Assembly: GCA_040954595.2 (NCBI GenBank) | Contig: CM082586.2 | Coordinates: 7,688,001 to 7,752,000, forward strand | From: Balanoglossus misakiensis | Taxonomy: Eukaryota; Hemichordata | Reading direction: 5' to 3' | DNA: 64,000 bases | In this document: positions 46,511-60,132 of the stretch, piece after piece | Layout of the letters: each line of letters opens with the position of its first letter | Numbering within the stretch: position 1 is the first letter of the stretch | Notes under the pieces: model-generated | The model's input: the letters and a program-made list of their open reading frames with translations, nothing else | What the model was told of the DNA's origin: nothing | Database searches by the model: none | Program-made: the position numbers and the translations under genes

Positions 46511-47470
46511 ATGAACTTGGGATAACACCATGACCTTGCTGCTTATTATGGTTCATTGCATTGAAGTGATTCATGTTTTTGAAAGAACTCAGGTGCATTG
46601 AATTCTGTAAACTGCAGAATACACAGCTCATCATACAAAAGCCATGTTTATTTTCATAACATAATACTAATAGTCTCTTTTGAATGATACAAAACATGCA
46701 TATTCTTCAGCATTGCAGTGATATAATTGATGTGATTCTTTTATCATCCAAATTGTCAACTGTTTTGTACATTGTATGTGTACTCTTAGATATGGCATTC
46801 CTTATTTCTGAATGAAAATTTTCTAAATTTATAATGTCAAACAAAGAGAACCTGGTTGAAATAACTCCTAAACTAGCAACGTTCACCTTACATTGTAGGC
46901 GTAATATGTCATAACAACATTCAGGTAATCAAATTGCTGTCAATGAAACAATAAAACGAAGCAGTCTTAACCATACTCTTTCACTACAGTGGTCATTGTT
47001 TTCGATGGTAGAATTGAACCATTGTAGAAGGAAATAGGTGAAAAGGAAACCACTAAAACGTGGTGATATCCATCCAGGATCTGTGGCAGAAATGAAACTA
47101 GAATTACATATATTTCTTGGAGTACAGAAGCGATGTGTTGAAGTTGAGTTGTTTTCAGAAAGTGAAAGTGAAACATCTTTTACCTGCATTTAAAATTTAA
47201 ATTTAATCCACTTTGATGGAATGAGATAGACTACATTTTGCTACACGCTATGCACTGTTGCGTGACAGACTCTGGTCAGGCAACAGAGAATTTTGAATAT
47301 CACAGTGCACACAGAAATCTTTGTTGTAAAACGATGATTTTTAGTTTTTACTTTCTATTTCTGGTACTTCACCAAATGCACCTGAGTTCCTTCATAAATA
47401 TGCATCACTTCAATGCTGTGAACTATCAACAGAATCTACAAGGTCATGGTGATGCCGTGAATGTTTACAG
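46511..47470. repeat. Diverged inverted repeat upstream of the IAP gene
   Basis: The segment about 46,515-46,625 (CATTGAAGTGATTCATG, then GAACTCAGGTGCAT) recurs inverted at about 47,368-47,460 (ATGCACCTGAGTTC, then CATCACTTCAATGCTG), roughly three-quarters identical by eye. It may be the remains of a transposon with long inverted ends. The middle holds no recognisable gene. Confidence 0.5.
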
Positions 47471-47741
47471 TAATTTGGGTATCGACAACTTACCTTGAAC
47501 TTCAGGTTATGTGCTGTCGCCCCATCATTAAAATTGTAAAATGTTATTCTGAGTACAGGCAAATTTTAGTGCAGTGAGCTTTTCTGATGATATTCACTGT
47601 TTGTTGTATTTTTTAATTTAGCAGACTGCGGAGTTTTATTTAACAGAAATTTATAGTGTCTTAAATTAATTTATTTGTGTTTTCCTTCTGTAGTGACATG
47701 ATTTTTGTTGGCGGATATTAAGATTTTTGCAAGACAGAATC

Positions 47742-50700
47742 ATGGATTGTGTGGACACTGTGTCTCGTGGTGGCGTTGATGATTTGAACTCCGCCTTGGG
47801 ACGTATGCGTCTCAATAACTTGAATAACAATGCCAACGACATAACCATGGTCGATGGCGACGTCAACGAGGAAACCATGGAAACGACGGAAAACGACATG
47901 GCTGATGAGGCAGTGCGACTGTCGACGTTCGCCGACTGGCCGCATTACGCGCCGGTCATGCCCTCGGCTCTGGCCCGGGCGGGGTTCTTCTACACGGGCC
48001 AGCGGGACATCGTGGAGTGCTTCTCGTGCAAGAGCCGCATCCAGGACTGGGAGCACGGGGACACGGCCATGGGCGAACACAAGAAACTATTTCCCGGTTG
48101 CCTGTTTGTTCAAGGCAAGGACACGCGGAATAAGCGACTGCTGTCGGCGCCTGTGGCAAAACAGGAGGCGAAACCGCCCAGAAAGCAACTCCTGCTCAGC
48201 CCCAATCAGATGGAATCGGGCAGCGACGTGGCGCAACAGCAGCTAGCGTGCGCCCTTGAACATGAACTGCAGATCAAAGAGAGCCAGGCAAATCATGAGA
48301 ATAGAAATGCGGTAGTGGACGACTCGATGAAGACGCTAAGGTGGGAGCAGAAGAGACTGCGCACATTTGCCGATTGGCCGAGAAATTCTCCCATCCACCC
48401 GGAGGATTTAGCCAAAGCGGGATTTTATTATCTGGGCCGCGGAGATCAGGTCCAGTGTGTCTTCTGCCGCGGGATCCTCAACAACTGGAGGGACACGGAC
48501 GATCCGACGGACGAGCATCGGGAACACTTCCCGTCCTGTCCGTTTATCTTAGGCTTGAATTGTGACAATGAACCGATTCGACAGTACGAGGAAGGCCGCC
48601 AGAGAACACTGAAATTACCCGTCAGAGTGTCCGAGGGGGACGACGAAGAAGCGACCACCTCCACAGAAGCGACGCTGAACCACAACACTCACATACCGGA
48701 GCAGACGGCCAGTGTCAGTCCCCGGACGAGCTCAACGACCCCATGCGCTCATCCAGAATACAGGGAAGTCAAGCGCCGACTCAGTACCTACCACACATGG
48801 CCTGAACATGCCAATGCACAGCCCGACGCCCTGGCGCAGGCTGGGTTTTATTACACAGGTAAATGCTACGTTTTATATAAAATTTGATTAATTACATGTA
48901 AATGTTATCAGTACTTTCCCATTAATCCCAATTTCTGAGCAAAACTTTACTTGTGTCCTTGTCATCCGGATGTAAGCAACAACAGCTGTTTTTCTTTTCC
49001 TGCATTTCATAGAAATTCTAGACAGTTTACATGCATTTTGATAAACTCATCCCGGAAGTAAGAGTGAAGAAAACAACACTGTGAAACCGTGGGACAAACA
49101 CATCCTGGAAATCAGTGCAATGAAACCTCAGATACACACAGATCATTCTGAAGCCTGCCCTTTAGTATACTAGTATATGTACTAAGGAATTTATGGCATT
49201 TGGGAATATCATGATATGATGACATGAAATTGAGATGGTGTGTTAAATGATATGACTGAGTAATAGAGCAGATGGCAGGGTTTACTGTTATGCCTGCAAT
49301 GAAGATGAGTATCTCATAAAGGTCAGTGAACCTATTGACTGTAGGAATTAATCCATGCCTGAACACGAGCCAACATACCACTGACTGACTCACTATTCCG
49401 GGGGTGGGGGGGGGGAGCAATCTAAGAATAGCCAGATACAGACAGAAGCTGCGATGAAATTGTAATCAAATTTCAGGAGAGCTCCCTTTCTGTACAGACT
49501 GTTAGTATGTCAAGAGAAACAAAGTTCTATGTAAGAAGCATGCATTAGCAATTTGTGCGAATTCACATGATCTTTTGAGTCAAACATTTCCTCTAGAAAT
49601 TAAATGTTATGAAGGCCAATAAAGTATGAAGAGACATTAACTGAACTCAAAGTGATAGTTGCCACGGCCTTTCATGAGCAGAAATGAAATTATTCGATTA
49701 AATTTCATGAGGTCAGAGGATGTGTAACCCCTACCAAGTGTTCACCTCATCATATGTTTATCTATTCTCACTGACAGGTGATGACTCAATCCTTCCAAGA
49801 ATTTTTTTTTCATTCTTAGAAATCACTGAGCGCGAAATCGTGATTGTTATGTTAAAAAAGTAACAATCTCTGATTTAACGTTTTATAAATTCATGTCAGA
49901 AACGACAATAACGACAATGTTTCATGATTGCCGCCAAGTCAGAGGTTTTGTTTAACTTTTGAAGTTCATGCACATGGTTCAACTACAAGGAAATGTAATG
50001 AAATTATGGATACAGTTAGTCCACGGTTACTAGAAGAAGACGGTTAGGAAACTATTTTTTCTCCATTGTTAGTGTAAACGAAAGATATCAGGTGCTAACG
50101 AGCCTGGCCATACGAATAAACAGACAGAATAACTGACCGCTCGGTCAAAATGACGTCATTACCCCTACAATCCAAAGCAAACCATACTCATGTTTACGGA
50201 ATTGCTTGCACGCACAGTACGTATACCACCAGATTTGAGGAAAACAGAACAGAGAGTGGATAATTTATAAAGTCACAGCACATTTATGACAATTTTGAAC
50301 TTTCAAGGACATGATGAAGCCATACATTCTTTGTCTTGACTGTGCCCTAGAGATTCGATGCGAACCAAAACAAACAAGATGGCCGCCAAAGGCTATATCG
50401 ATAATGTTAACGACTGTATCGAAATGGGTATGCAATCTCAACGAAATATTCCAATTGGAATAAACGAAATAGCCCATGCAATACAAAAAGGTGTAAAATA
50501 TCTAAATATATTTAAAAAAAACAGAAATGCGACCATCAGGGTTGAATTCTAGGGGTTCAAAATTCGACGCTATTTGAGTCCGGACTTTTAGTTAACCACC
50601 CAAGAAACAATGGTAGAGTGTCGCAAGCCCAACAGACTATGACCGTGCACTCCATAAGCCTATATGGAACTCGTACAAAAAAAAAGTGGCGCTGTACTCT

Positions 50701-53700
50701 GACGAAAAAGGGCAGATGAAGGGGTTCAAAAATTAACACGTTCCCCAATACAACCCCACATAGTGGTTCGGACATGTACTCTCCTAGCTAACACCTCGTT
50801 CACACCTTCCGAACAATAGAGTTTCCTAACCGTCTTCTTCTAGTAACCGTGGTTAGTCATTTCCTTGCAAGTTCGATGACAAATGTCACTGCAGTCACAA
50901 ATGTGTACAGATGTAATTAGTGTCCTGTCAGATGTTCAATGGTTTATAAGTTGATACATTTTACAATGCAATATAAATTTCAAAGATCACAGCATAAGTA
51001 CATGCATGTATTGATTCTTAAAGGCAGCAAGCAGTTCATGCAAAAATTGAACTGACAAGTATATAAATGAGGTTAACCTTTAGGTACAGATATTATAATT
51101 TTTATAATCAGAAAATGTTAAAAAGAAGATATGACAAACTCATTTTCTAATGATGTATTTTATTTAAATAATGATTCATTATCATTCCTCAAGACTCACA
51201 TCCCCACAATACATTTGAATAAAAATTAAATTTAAACATATTAATGTTGTTCTTTGTTGTAGGCATTGGAGATAATGTGAAATGTTTTCACTGTGATGGT
51301 GGACTGCGGAACTGGGAACCTCAGGATGAACCATGGGCAGAACATGCCAAGTGGTTTCCAAGATGTCAGTATCTGTTGAAAAAGCGTGGCCAGGCCTATG
51401 TGGATTTTGTGAATTCATCGCAACATGCCATGTGTATCCCCAATGAACAAGAGCCTGTTTATGACGAGTGTCGAGAAAATCTTGGCGATATTTGTGAGGT
51501 ATGTGTATACATGTATGTTAGTGGTTTGCCATGGATAATTACTAGACAGGGAGAAATAATTCTCTTGCACGGAAAATCATGTACATGTACATGTACATAT
51601 TGACAGGATCTCCATCAATTTTATCCAGGTTTCCTACACTGTCATGTTATAATAATTCACCTGGGTTAAATCCCTATACATCACAGACAGTACATTCACA
51701 AACCTTAGCAAAAACAAACTGTATATCCATTCAATGTTGAAATGGAAAATTGTGTGCAAGTGAGAGTGAAATCTTGAAATCGCATTATTGAAATTGTTGT
51801 CTCTATCACAATATCCCATTGAATGAAAAGGAAACATACACGACTCATGAAGCATCAACCAGCAGGAAGAATAATGATGTCTACATTCACTTGTCTTCTA
51901 ACACAGGTACCACCACTTTCTAATGTCACGGTTCCTGTCTCACCCGTTGATGAAGAAATGCCAAGGTTATTGAGACCAGGTCAGTTCCCAACATCACTTT
52001 CACAGTGTTCTCCTCAGGACGTTTTGATACATTTGCATAACAATGCGAGTTTTTATCATGTTAATTAGTTTCTATTGTTTTCCAAAAAATAAAGGATAAG
52101 GGCCACTACTCTATAACTGCTCTGAGGAGAACAATGCTTTCAGTTCTGTCTGCTGTTTTCTGTCTTTATCTGTGGATGTCTTTTCTGTGTGTAGATTCGT
52201 ATGTGTTTATATGTTCAGGAAAAACCTGTAAGAAAACAGGTCTTATTTGCATATTTATATAAAAACGTAGATATATGCATAGCGTTGAACGTGAGTACTT
52301 GTTTGTTACTACATGTATATTTAGAAATCCCTAGAAAAATCTCCAAATAATCTCACGTTCTTGAAATGGAATGTAATTTGATGCAAAGTCTGTACGCTGG
52401 AGATAAATCTAAACCATTAAAATGGAGGTCTGAAAATAGGTTAGAAGAATAAAACTTTATTGAGAACATAAAGTTTGACTAACGTTACTGTGGTAACCAG
52501 TTTTTGCAGTAAGGTGACCATATTGATAACGCTCATGTCAAATTCTTCTGTCTGTACTAAATGCATCAAATTTCACGACAAATATAGAACACTTGAAAAT
52601 CATTACCGGTAATATAAAAAGTTTTACTGTACTAAGCAGTACACGTCAACTGTCTGTGGCTATAAATAAAATCCAGTACAAGGAAATTGTCATCAACCAA
52701 TGCAAGATGGGAAAGAAAAAAAGTGTAGTGTGGAATAGAATTTCAAAATATGCAAATTAGCTTCAATTACAAACAAGTTGCTCTAGTCACATTACCGTAA
52801 ATACACAACTTAATAACTGCATATCATAGAAAATTGCTTTGTATTGTGAATATGATAGTATTACACCCTAATGTACACAAAATGCTAGTTTATCAAGACA
52901 CATAAACTCGTAAGAATGGATGGTGTCAGTATAAATCTGTGCTAGACGGTTGTCAACTGACTGACAGGCATAGCGCCAAGTAAACCGATTTCTATGAATA
53001 GTAAATTGTAAATCTGATACGAATACTATCCTTGAAGTGACAATTGTTGTATGTTTGACTCCAGAAATCTGACCTCTTATGCAAATTCGTTGACCCCAGG
53101 CCATGAAATGAATGCAAATACCAGTGTTTTGGCAAGGAAGAATTCTGTCTGATTGGATGGGTGGAGTGTGTCAAGTCAACTTAGGGATATTTGCAAGTGA
53201 AAGTCATTGACTGGCTGTGCATGTGTTATGCATATACTAGACATTAGAACATTATATAGACGGCACTACTTTGTTCATATATTCACCATCTGACTCCATA
53301 TATCAATACTCAGTGTATCTTTATGCTGATTTTCCCGGAAGGTAACCATTACTGTTCAAGGAATAATGTGGGGTTCAAAAGGGGAGATCATTGCCCTCTT
53401 TTATTTCCCATGAATGTAATGTCATTGGCAGGCTTTAGTATCTTATAGCTGTAGGCCATTAAAACATGAAACAGGACTCATGGGTGTGTAATGTCATCAA
53501 ATCCATCAAATGTACTCCTTCTAAAAAGAGTGCACCGCAATGATGCTTTTACAGAACTACGTAAATCTTCACATTCTTTGCATTTGAAAACCTACTGTAT
53601 CATTCTGATAGCTGCAAGAAATTGGCATGTTATCAATATCATCCTTTGGGAAAATTTACAGTCAGTTTTTTTTCCTTGACCGTGAGAGAGTTTTGCAGGA

Positions 53701-55884
53701 ATTCCAAAAGGATGTCATGAATATTTTGCCGGAATTCAGCTAATATATCATTGGTTGGGCAACCTATCATTTTCTGCCTGCAATCAAAATCTTTGTCGAT
53801 TGATGTACATGTAGTGGTTTTATTTTATAGTGACGTGTAGCATTTACTTTTAGTAGCGACAGTTATAACTTTGAATAGATCTAGTAGAATCTGAAAAGAT
53901 CCTTGGCTTATGCATGGAGACCCTGGAGATATTTCTCAAGGGTCTGTGGTTTATAGCAGTTGATCTCACAGGGGGAAAATCACCATAGCCTTTGACATAA
54001 TTGACAGAATTGACTTACATTTTATCCTTACAACTGGCTGCAGCTGTCAGCTTATTGATGTTATAGTATTTCCAAAACACAGATACACACACAGATAAAA
54101 CATGCGTGTGTTACATATAATCTTAAAGGGAATACTGATATGAAAATGAAATACGCTAGGCAAATAATTGATATGCATTGGACATGCGGAAATGCTATGA
54201 AGTAGATCTTACCATTCTCAATAATAATCCAATGGGAATTCGAAATTATTGATTTTTCTTCAAATCAAGGAAACCTGTACATGTAGTTTTATTGTTATTT
54301 TTCATAATTTTCAGGAAAAACCTGCTTACAAATAAAATGCTAGTTGCATCAATATGTTATGCAACTGACATGGCTAATTTCAAAACCGGTAGAACTTTAA
54401 AGATCGGGCCACTCCTGGTGTGTCAGTAGTGATCCAAAACCTACCTGAAACCCCCCCCCCCCCCACATTTTCCACTACTCCGAATTTTTAAAGACTCAGT
54501 CTTGGAAACTACATGTAGAGTAAAAAGTATCCCTATTCTGAGGTATCTTTTGTTATCTCAGAAAAACATTTTACGTGACTTTTTATATTCACATTCTTTT
54601 TTGCTCTGGCGTATTCCGGAAAATTTATTGCTCGTGAAAATAAACCGTTTTACAGTAATTTTTGGCAATTTTTTTAATTTTCAGGTAAATATGAAATAAT
54701 GCTTGAGGAAGCCATGTCCAGCAGCCAAGTTCGAGTTGTCCTGGAGATGGGATACGACAGAGATATTGTGCAGAGAGTTGTGAGGAGCAGAATGGAATAC
54801 ACTCAAACCCTCCCTTCTACGCAAGATATCTTGTATGGTGTTTGGGATTTGGAGAAAGCGCCTCATGAGAGGCAGGACAGATCGGATGAATTCAGTCACG
54901 TAGCTGAAGGTGGACATGCGAGAGAAAGAGCAGCACAGGTGGCACAAGGAACAGGTGAGAAGCAAGGGTTTTGGAAATATTCCATTGGCAACAATTATGG
55001 CTGGTTTAGTGATTTTGCTGAGGTTAGGGAAAATTGGTAAATTAGTTTGGGAACTCCGGCAACGCTTCTTTGAGGATTTCTGAATATTTTTCTGAGTCAG
55101 CCCTACACCTTAGCATGTAGTGATGATCCTGAGACACTAGTGAGTATTTTGAGTCAGTGGCACATCAAAGGGAACCCGCATCCCACACAAAAGCACACAG
55201 AATACCACATTAAAGCGACCCCTGTTTTGGCCTACCGGGTATTAAAGGAATAAAGTCTCTCTCTCTTGCTGCCCTTTTTCCATTAATTATGTTTGATACA
55301 AGACACCATTTATGTTATTCAACATGTGGATATATATAGTGAATCAACGTTCAACCACACACACCTTCCACCCCGCTTGTAGACACAAGAGTGAAAAACT
55401 CGCCAAAATGAATACTAGTAATCTGTCTTTACCATTTATTCATTTTGGCGTGATTCTTACTCTCATATCCTATAAACGGGATGGAAATTGTGTGGGGTTG
55501 AACGTTGATTCACTATTTATTCACATGTAGAATAACATAAACAGTGTCTTGTATCAAACATAATGGAAAAATCGCAGCGAGAAAGAGACTTTGTCCCTTT
55601 AATCTACATACTAGTAGTTATTTTTTTAGACATTGTACTGTATGTATGTGCACATGAGTAAAATTGTGATGTTGAATTTTCCAGGGGCGGCCGCGACAGA
55701 AGCAGAGAAAGTGGAAGAACTATTGGAAGAAAAGAAATGCAAGATTTGTATGGACAAAGATAGATGTATACTCTTCCAGCCCTGTGGACATCTGGTCGTC
55801 TGTGAAGTCTGCTCATCCAAGCTGAGAAAATGTCCGCTATGCAGGAAGGGTATCCGTAGTGCCATCCGAGCATACTTGGCGTAG
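47742..55884 (+). CDS. XIAP-like inhibitor of apoptosis: three BIRs, UBA-like, RING
   Basis: Exons 47742-48858, 51263-51498, 51907-51979, 54685-54954 and 55685-55884. Total 1,896 nt, 631 residues, all phases consistent. The ATG at 47742 is the first in this frame. BIR1 (about 59-124, VECFSCK...H...C), BIR2 (about 205-271, VQCVFCRG...HFPSC) and BIR3 (about 345-411, [20 protein letters not shown], split by intron 1) each keep the zinc-binding CxxC-H-C set. A UBA-like region follows ([18 protein letters not shown]), then a C-terminal RING ([25 protein letters not shown]). Family role: binding caspases or IBM-containing partners through the BIRs, and ubiquitinating targets through the RING. There is no CARD between UBA and RING, so it resembles XIAP more than cIAP, but is longer than human XIAP (497). 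Confidence 0.95.
50021..50852. mobile_element. 832-bp non-autonomous DNA transposon in IAP intron 1
   Basis: Terminal inverted repeats: left CCACGGTTACTAGAAGAAGA, right TCTTCTTCTAGTAACCGTGG, continuing inward to GGTTAGGAAACTAT / AGTTTCCTAACC. Both ends are flanked by TTAGT (50016-50020 and 50853-50857), a 5-bp target duplication. The internal ORF of 64 codons shows no transposase motif, so it needs an enzyme from elsewhere. Superfamily not assigned. Confidence 0.82.
51980..54684. other. Large IAP intron, no gene seen
   Basis: 2.7 kb between the 73-nt linker exon and the UBA-like exon. No BIR, CARD or other domain is found in any frame. It includes a run of about 13 C near 54,451. The donor at its start (GTCAGT) is weaker than usual. 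Confidence 0.5.
55242..55602. mobile_element. 361-bp palindromic TTAA-flanked element in last IAP intron
   Basis: The two halves are long inverted copies: TTAAAGGAATAAAGTCTCTC at the left, GAGACTTTGTCCCTTTAA at the right, with CAAGACACC / GGTGTCTTG-like blocks and GAACGTT / AACGTT inside. TTAA is at each end. ORFs within (for example 55312-55530) are palindrome artefacts. A single-arm relative lies at 58727-58923. Confidence 0.75.
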
Positions 55885-58726
55885 AAGAGGGAAAATTGTT
55901 TGTTTTCTGGGAAAATTACTCATGTAAATAGGGGTTCTGTGAATTTAATGGACTCGCCGTTTTGTACATGTGATTCATGTTTACATATGTCCTTGAAAGT
56001 GCTTGCGGTAACTGTGGAAGGCAGCGGGTTTTTTTGTACATAGCATCGGTGTTTGGTTGGTGGGCATCGAGGCGAGGCGAGGAATGTTTTTGGATTATTG
56101 GTGTGTGTTTGTGTGCCTGATGTAAAGTGGTCTCACATGACAAGGTTGCTCCTGATTGGTCAATTTCTCTATCAACTCCCTCTCCAAAAAAAGGAGCATG
56201 AATTCTGTAGTTCTTGAGGAAAGACTGCATTGCATTAACTGTTCACATATCAGTGACACAAGACACTGGGGGAAACCTTACCTTTTCTGTGCATGATTTT
56301 CATATCACGAAACATATTTATACTTGTATGAACAGTATTTTCACCATGACAATTTCTGGCTTATGGTGCAAAACCATTTATGATATACATTCACTTTAGT
56401 TGGGTACTGATATGATCTGTGTAGAGGCTGGACTCGTACTGTATTTTTTTAATTTTCACAGGGTGAAACTAAATGCTTTTTTTAATGGCCACACGTTACT
56501 GCTTTTTGAGCACTTCAAGGGTAAAATGAGATTTTATTTACAAATATAGTTTTTGGCAACTCTGGCAGAGTGAGTGTACATATCTTGCCAATGTCAATGT
56601 AAATATAAATATACGCAGCCATTTACAGCAAAAATACTGAAAGATAAGTTCAAACAGTCTTTGTAAATAGATGTAGTTGACTACAGAGTCTGCAAGGTGA
56701 TAGTTAGATAGGTCAGTCAATCATGGGAATGATTTTGGACCAAGGCAAGAAAGAAGGGAAAGTACACATCCGTCGTTAATTTATTATGAAATGAAGCTTT
56801 GTATTTTGAGTCATGTGTATGCCTGCATAATTTGATCCTTGTGACCTATGATGATAATATTTTCTTGCATGAGTTTCTGTGCTTGTGTCGGGATGAACAA
56901 GTGTGGTGGTGTAGTGGAGACATATGTACTGAAAACGCTAGTATAGATACCAACATACCATGAAATACCGGTCAAAAAACGCACCATGTCTTTGTGAATC
57001 ATGATGATTCCACACAGAAATTCAGGTTTTTGCTTTTTAAATGTTTATTAATATGCCTTTTTCATAAAGAGGGCGTCATTTTCAAGCACATGGCACAACA
57101 ATGAAGTCAGTAAGCCACAGAGTACTGCTCGAGCTCATCTGGTTTGTTGTATATTGCGTGTAAAACTAATCTTACTATTAAAATGTGGATGTCGAACATC
57201 GGTCCCAATTATACCGACGATACACAAGACGATAAAACTTTTATTCTGTGTCCTACTGGCCTCGTTTTTGTGCTGTCTGCTTGGAGATAATGCATCGTTT
57301 TGGAAGGGCGCCCTCTATATGAAAAAGGTGTTTTTGATGAGAATTTTATGTAATATAAAGACAAAATGTATAGCATGTATTTTTGGAGTATGTAAATGGT
57401 CTTGAGTGATTTTGCTACATAATTGCAATCATTCGCAATAGAAAAATTATTTCAGAGGTGTTGCATGTGGACATACTGGTTACAAGTACAAGTTTATTTG
57501 CATCTTTAAAGAAGTGTGCCAAAATTATGATAATTAATTTGCCGATTGTAGTGCTACATGGTAGAGAAGCTGTAATTTTTAAATATTTTTTTAGACTCTT
57601 ATTCTGCGTATCAATTCATGTTTCTTGTTCTACTTGCTGAAGCATGTTTAAACACCAAGTATTCAGATACTACTGTTGACATTTGAATTTTAATCCTGAC
57701 TAAAGTATGTTGACATTATCATTGCTTGTTATATTTATATAGCCTGTGATGAAAATCAAAATACTAGTACTTGGCATGTGATAAAAAGGATATAAAAAGG
57801 TTGGCCAATCGCTTTTTGTTTTAGATCTAACTATGATATGAAACATGAGATTTGATTGGATGTTTCAACTCAAAAACCTTTTGACAAAAAGGTGATATAG
57901 CTGACCAAACTGTAGTATTTTGCAAGGTAACATATAATAAAAAAATTAGTATATGCTGCACAGTTTGTGATTTACAGATTGTCTTTGAATTACATAGCAC
58001 TTTACACACAGATCTTTATAGTTGGTGTATGGACACTGTCTACACAGATATTAAACCAATGTATTAAAGTATATGGTTGTGATGAAAGTCTCGTTATGGT
58101 ATGTATACTTTCGAGTGTCTTGGTTAATATTTAATAATAAGCTTAAATGGGATAGCAATGTAGATAAAATTGTCATCAAGCCTCACAAAGGTTGGGTAAA
58201 TTCCCTCCCTGGATAGTTTTGGTGCCACGCGCTCTTAATTATCTCAATTAAATGCCTTGTTAAACTTTAAATTGTTATTCAAATTTGAGAGACATCTGCT
58301 GGGTCAGTTACGCACAATAACCTGTAATTGAATGATACAAGTCCGTGGAGTGGATCAAAATTGGGTTTAAATTTTGTTTAAATGGTAGAAATACTAACCT
58401 ATCTGTATTTTGGGGTAATCTTTGCCGTTTTTGGTCAAAAAATCTTCCCTGAAACCACTGTCCAGTTACTTTGGAATTTGGCCAGCACATTCGTCGGGGT
58501 AACCTACATGTAAGTAAAGTTTGTTCAAATTGTGGTGAAATTTGTACATTTGTACTTCTCGAGCAATTTTTGCTGTTTTGGTCAACAATTCTGTAAAATT
58601 TACAACGGATTCCTGACTAAATTAACTCGTCCTAACACTGTTTGCCATATTCACCCTGCCACTGAGTTTTCTTTCTGGACTAACAATTTGTCATTAACGT
58701 GACAATTCGGGATATTAGTAATACAT
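55885..58726. other. Likely long 3'UTR and spacer after the IAP gene
   Basis: AT-rich with no gene recognised. Where the transcript ends is unclear. An AATAAA-type hexamer at about 57,939 is one candidate. ORFs are short and without motifs. Confidence 0.4.
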
Positions 58727-58923
58727 TTAAAGGGACACCGTTCTCTACCATTCATTCATTTTGAGTTTTAACTCTCATATCACACAAGCGGGATGGAAGT
58801 TGTGTGTGGTTGAACGTTCATTCACTACATATACACATGTACATTAACATAAACGGTGTCTTGTACCAAACATAATTTATGGAAAAAAGAGCAGTGACAG
58901 AGAGAGAGACTTTGTCCCTTTAA
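58727..58923. mobile_element. 197-bp relative of the palindromic TTAA element
   Basis: It starts TTAAAGGGACACCGTTCTC and ends GACTTTGTCCCTTTAA. Its sequence (GGGATGGAAGTTGTGTG, GGTTGAACGTTCATTCACTA, AACGGTGTCTTGTACCAAAC) matches the right half of the element at 55242-55602. A shorter version or solo arm of the same family. Confidence 0.7.
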
Positions 58924-60132
58924 GGGGCAGTACACAATATATTCTTGGTCACAAAGCTGATATTGGACGTTGATTCATTTGAGTACGTTCATGACAAAAG
59001 ATTATAATTGGGCTGCATAATAGTATGAATCCTTATTGGATTTTTCTTATAAACGATGTATCAGCTCTTGTCCATCAGAGACATCACATGGCTGTCACTA
59101 AATAGAACAATTAATTTGAGGCTGGTTTTAGTGTTGACGCGTACGTCAGTGTAATTCACTTCTTGTCCGTAAAAGTAGTCTTCAAGCGTAGTAATTTGAT
59201 ACCTGGGTTGGTGATTGGTAGGGTTCACCGTGAGTACGTGGTATTTTTCGAGATAACCTTAAGGCCCGTTCAAAATTCTCAGAGAATGCAGTGTAATTTT
59301 GAAATATACGAGCGTATGAATCTTATCAAAGTTACCACCGAGGGTGCTATTTTGAGCCACTATTTAAATAATTTGCGCTTCTTCAATTGTAACCATTGGT
59401 CAGATATTGAACTCGCCAATAGGTCTGCAATTGTGGCCTATGAGAAATGAATTTTCGGACTTGTGCCTTTTGAGAAGATTCATCACGCAAAGAAATAAAA
59501 CAAAAAAGAAAATGTGTTTTTTCCCACATACATGTAGAATGTTTATTCATGCTCATAGACATGAAAAAAGTGCCACACTATTGCATATATTACAGATGCT
59601 TAATAGTCATCATGGCGTAGAGAAAAAAGTTTGAACTTGACGAGAAAAATCATCATGCATTGACTACAAAAGTTGGAGAAATATTTTGAAATTGGTCAAA
59701 TCACCTCTACTTGCTGTACGTGTAACGGATCTGTCTTTTTAACATGTCTTATGAAGTCTGTTTGCTCTTCTTGTATAATCCTACCTCAAGTATACTTTCT
59801 GCTATAGGAATACATGTACATTAATTCAATGACAAAGTCGTAGAGGCCTGAACAGCAGCTCTAGCTACTAAATGTTATCTAAGACATCAGAGAATCTTGA
59901 GAATTACACCAACACCAAATAATCTTAAAATGGTATATCATCGGTCTTGGCTATAGCTTTCCAGTCATGTCACCTATAGCATCATCCCTGGAGACAAAAA
60001 AAATACACATTTATATGACATGTTAAATGTATGATAGTAAATGTTAATTCGCTGAAGCGAGTGTTTCAATTCAAAGACACTGCATATTTAGAAGGAAAAC
60101 GGGGTGTCTACTTGTGTTAAATGATGTACTCA
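58924..60132. other. Spacer downstream of the tectonin-like gene
   Basis: No gene recognised. It should include the 3'UTR of the minus-strand tectonin-like gene. TTTATT at 59542-59547 (minus AATAAA) is a possible poly(A) signal about 590 bases past its stop. Confidence 0.4.

Larger units (their letters stand above)
43821..47741. other. Divergent interval between the protease and IAP genes
   Basis: 3.9 kb between two start codons facing outward, with no gene recognised. It contains a CAA microsatellite, two hairpins, one TTAA-flanked element and a diverged inverted repeat, listed separately. Both promoters must lie here unless there are unseen 5' exons. Confidence 0.5.

Noticed and set aside
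47727-47741. Upstream extension of the IAP start
   Set aside because: The added codons begin with TTG. The first ATG in frame is at 47742.
50358-50552. 64-codon ORF inside the 832-bp transposon
   Set aside because: Too short and without transposase motifs. The element looks non-autonomous.
55312-55530. 72-codon ORF in the last IAP intron
   Set aside because: It lies wholly inside a palindromic TTAA element.
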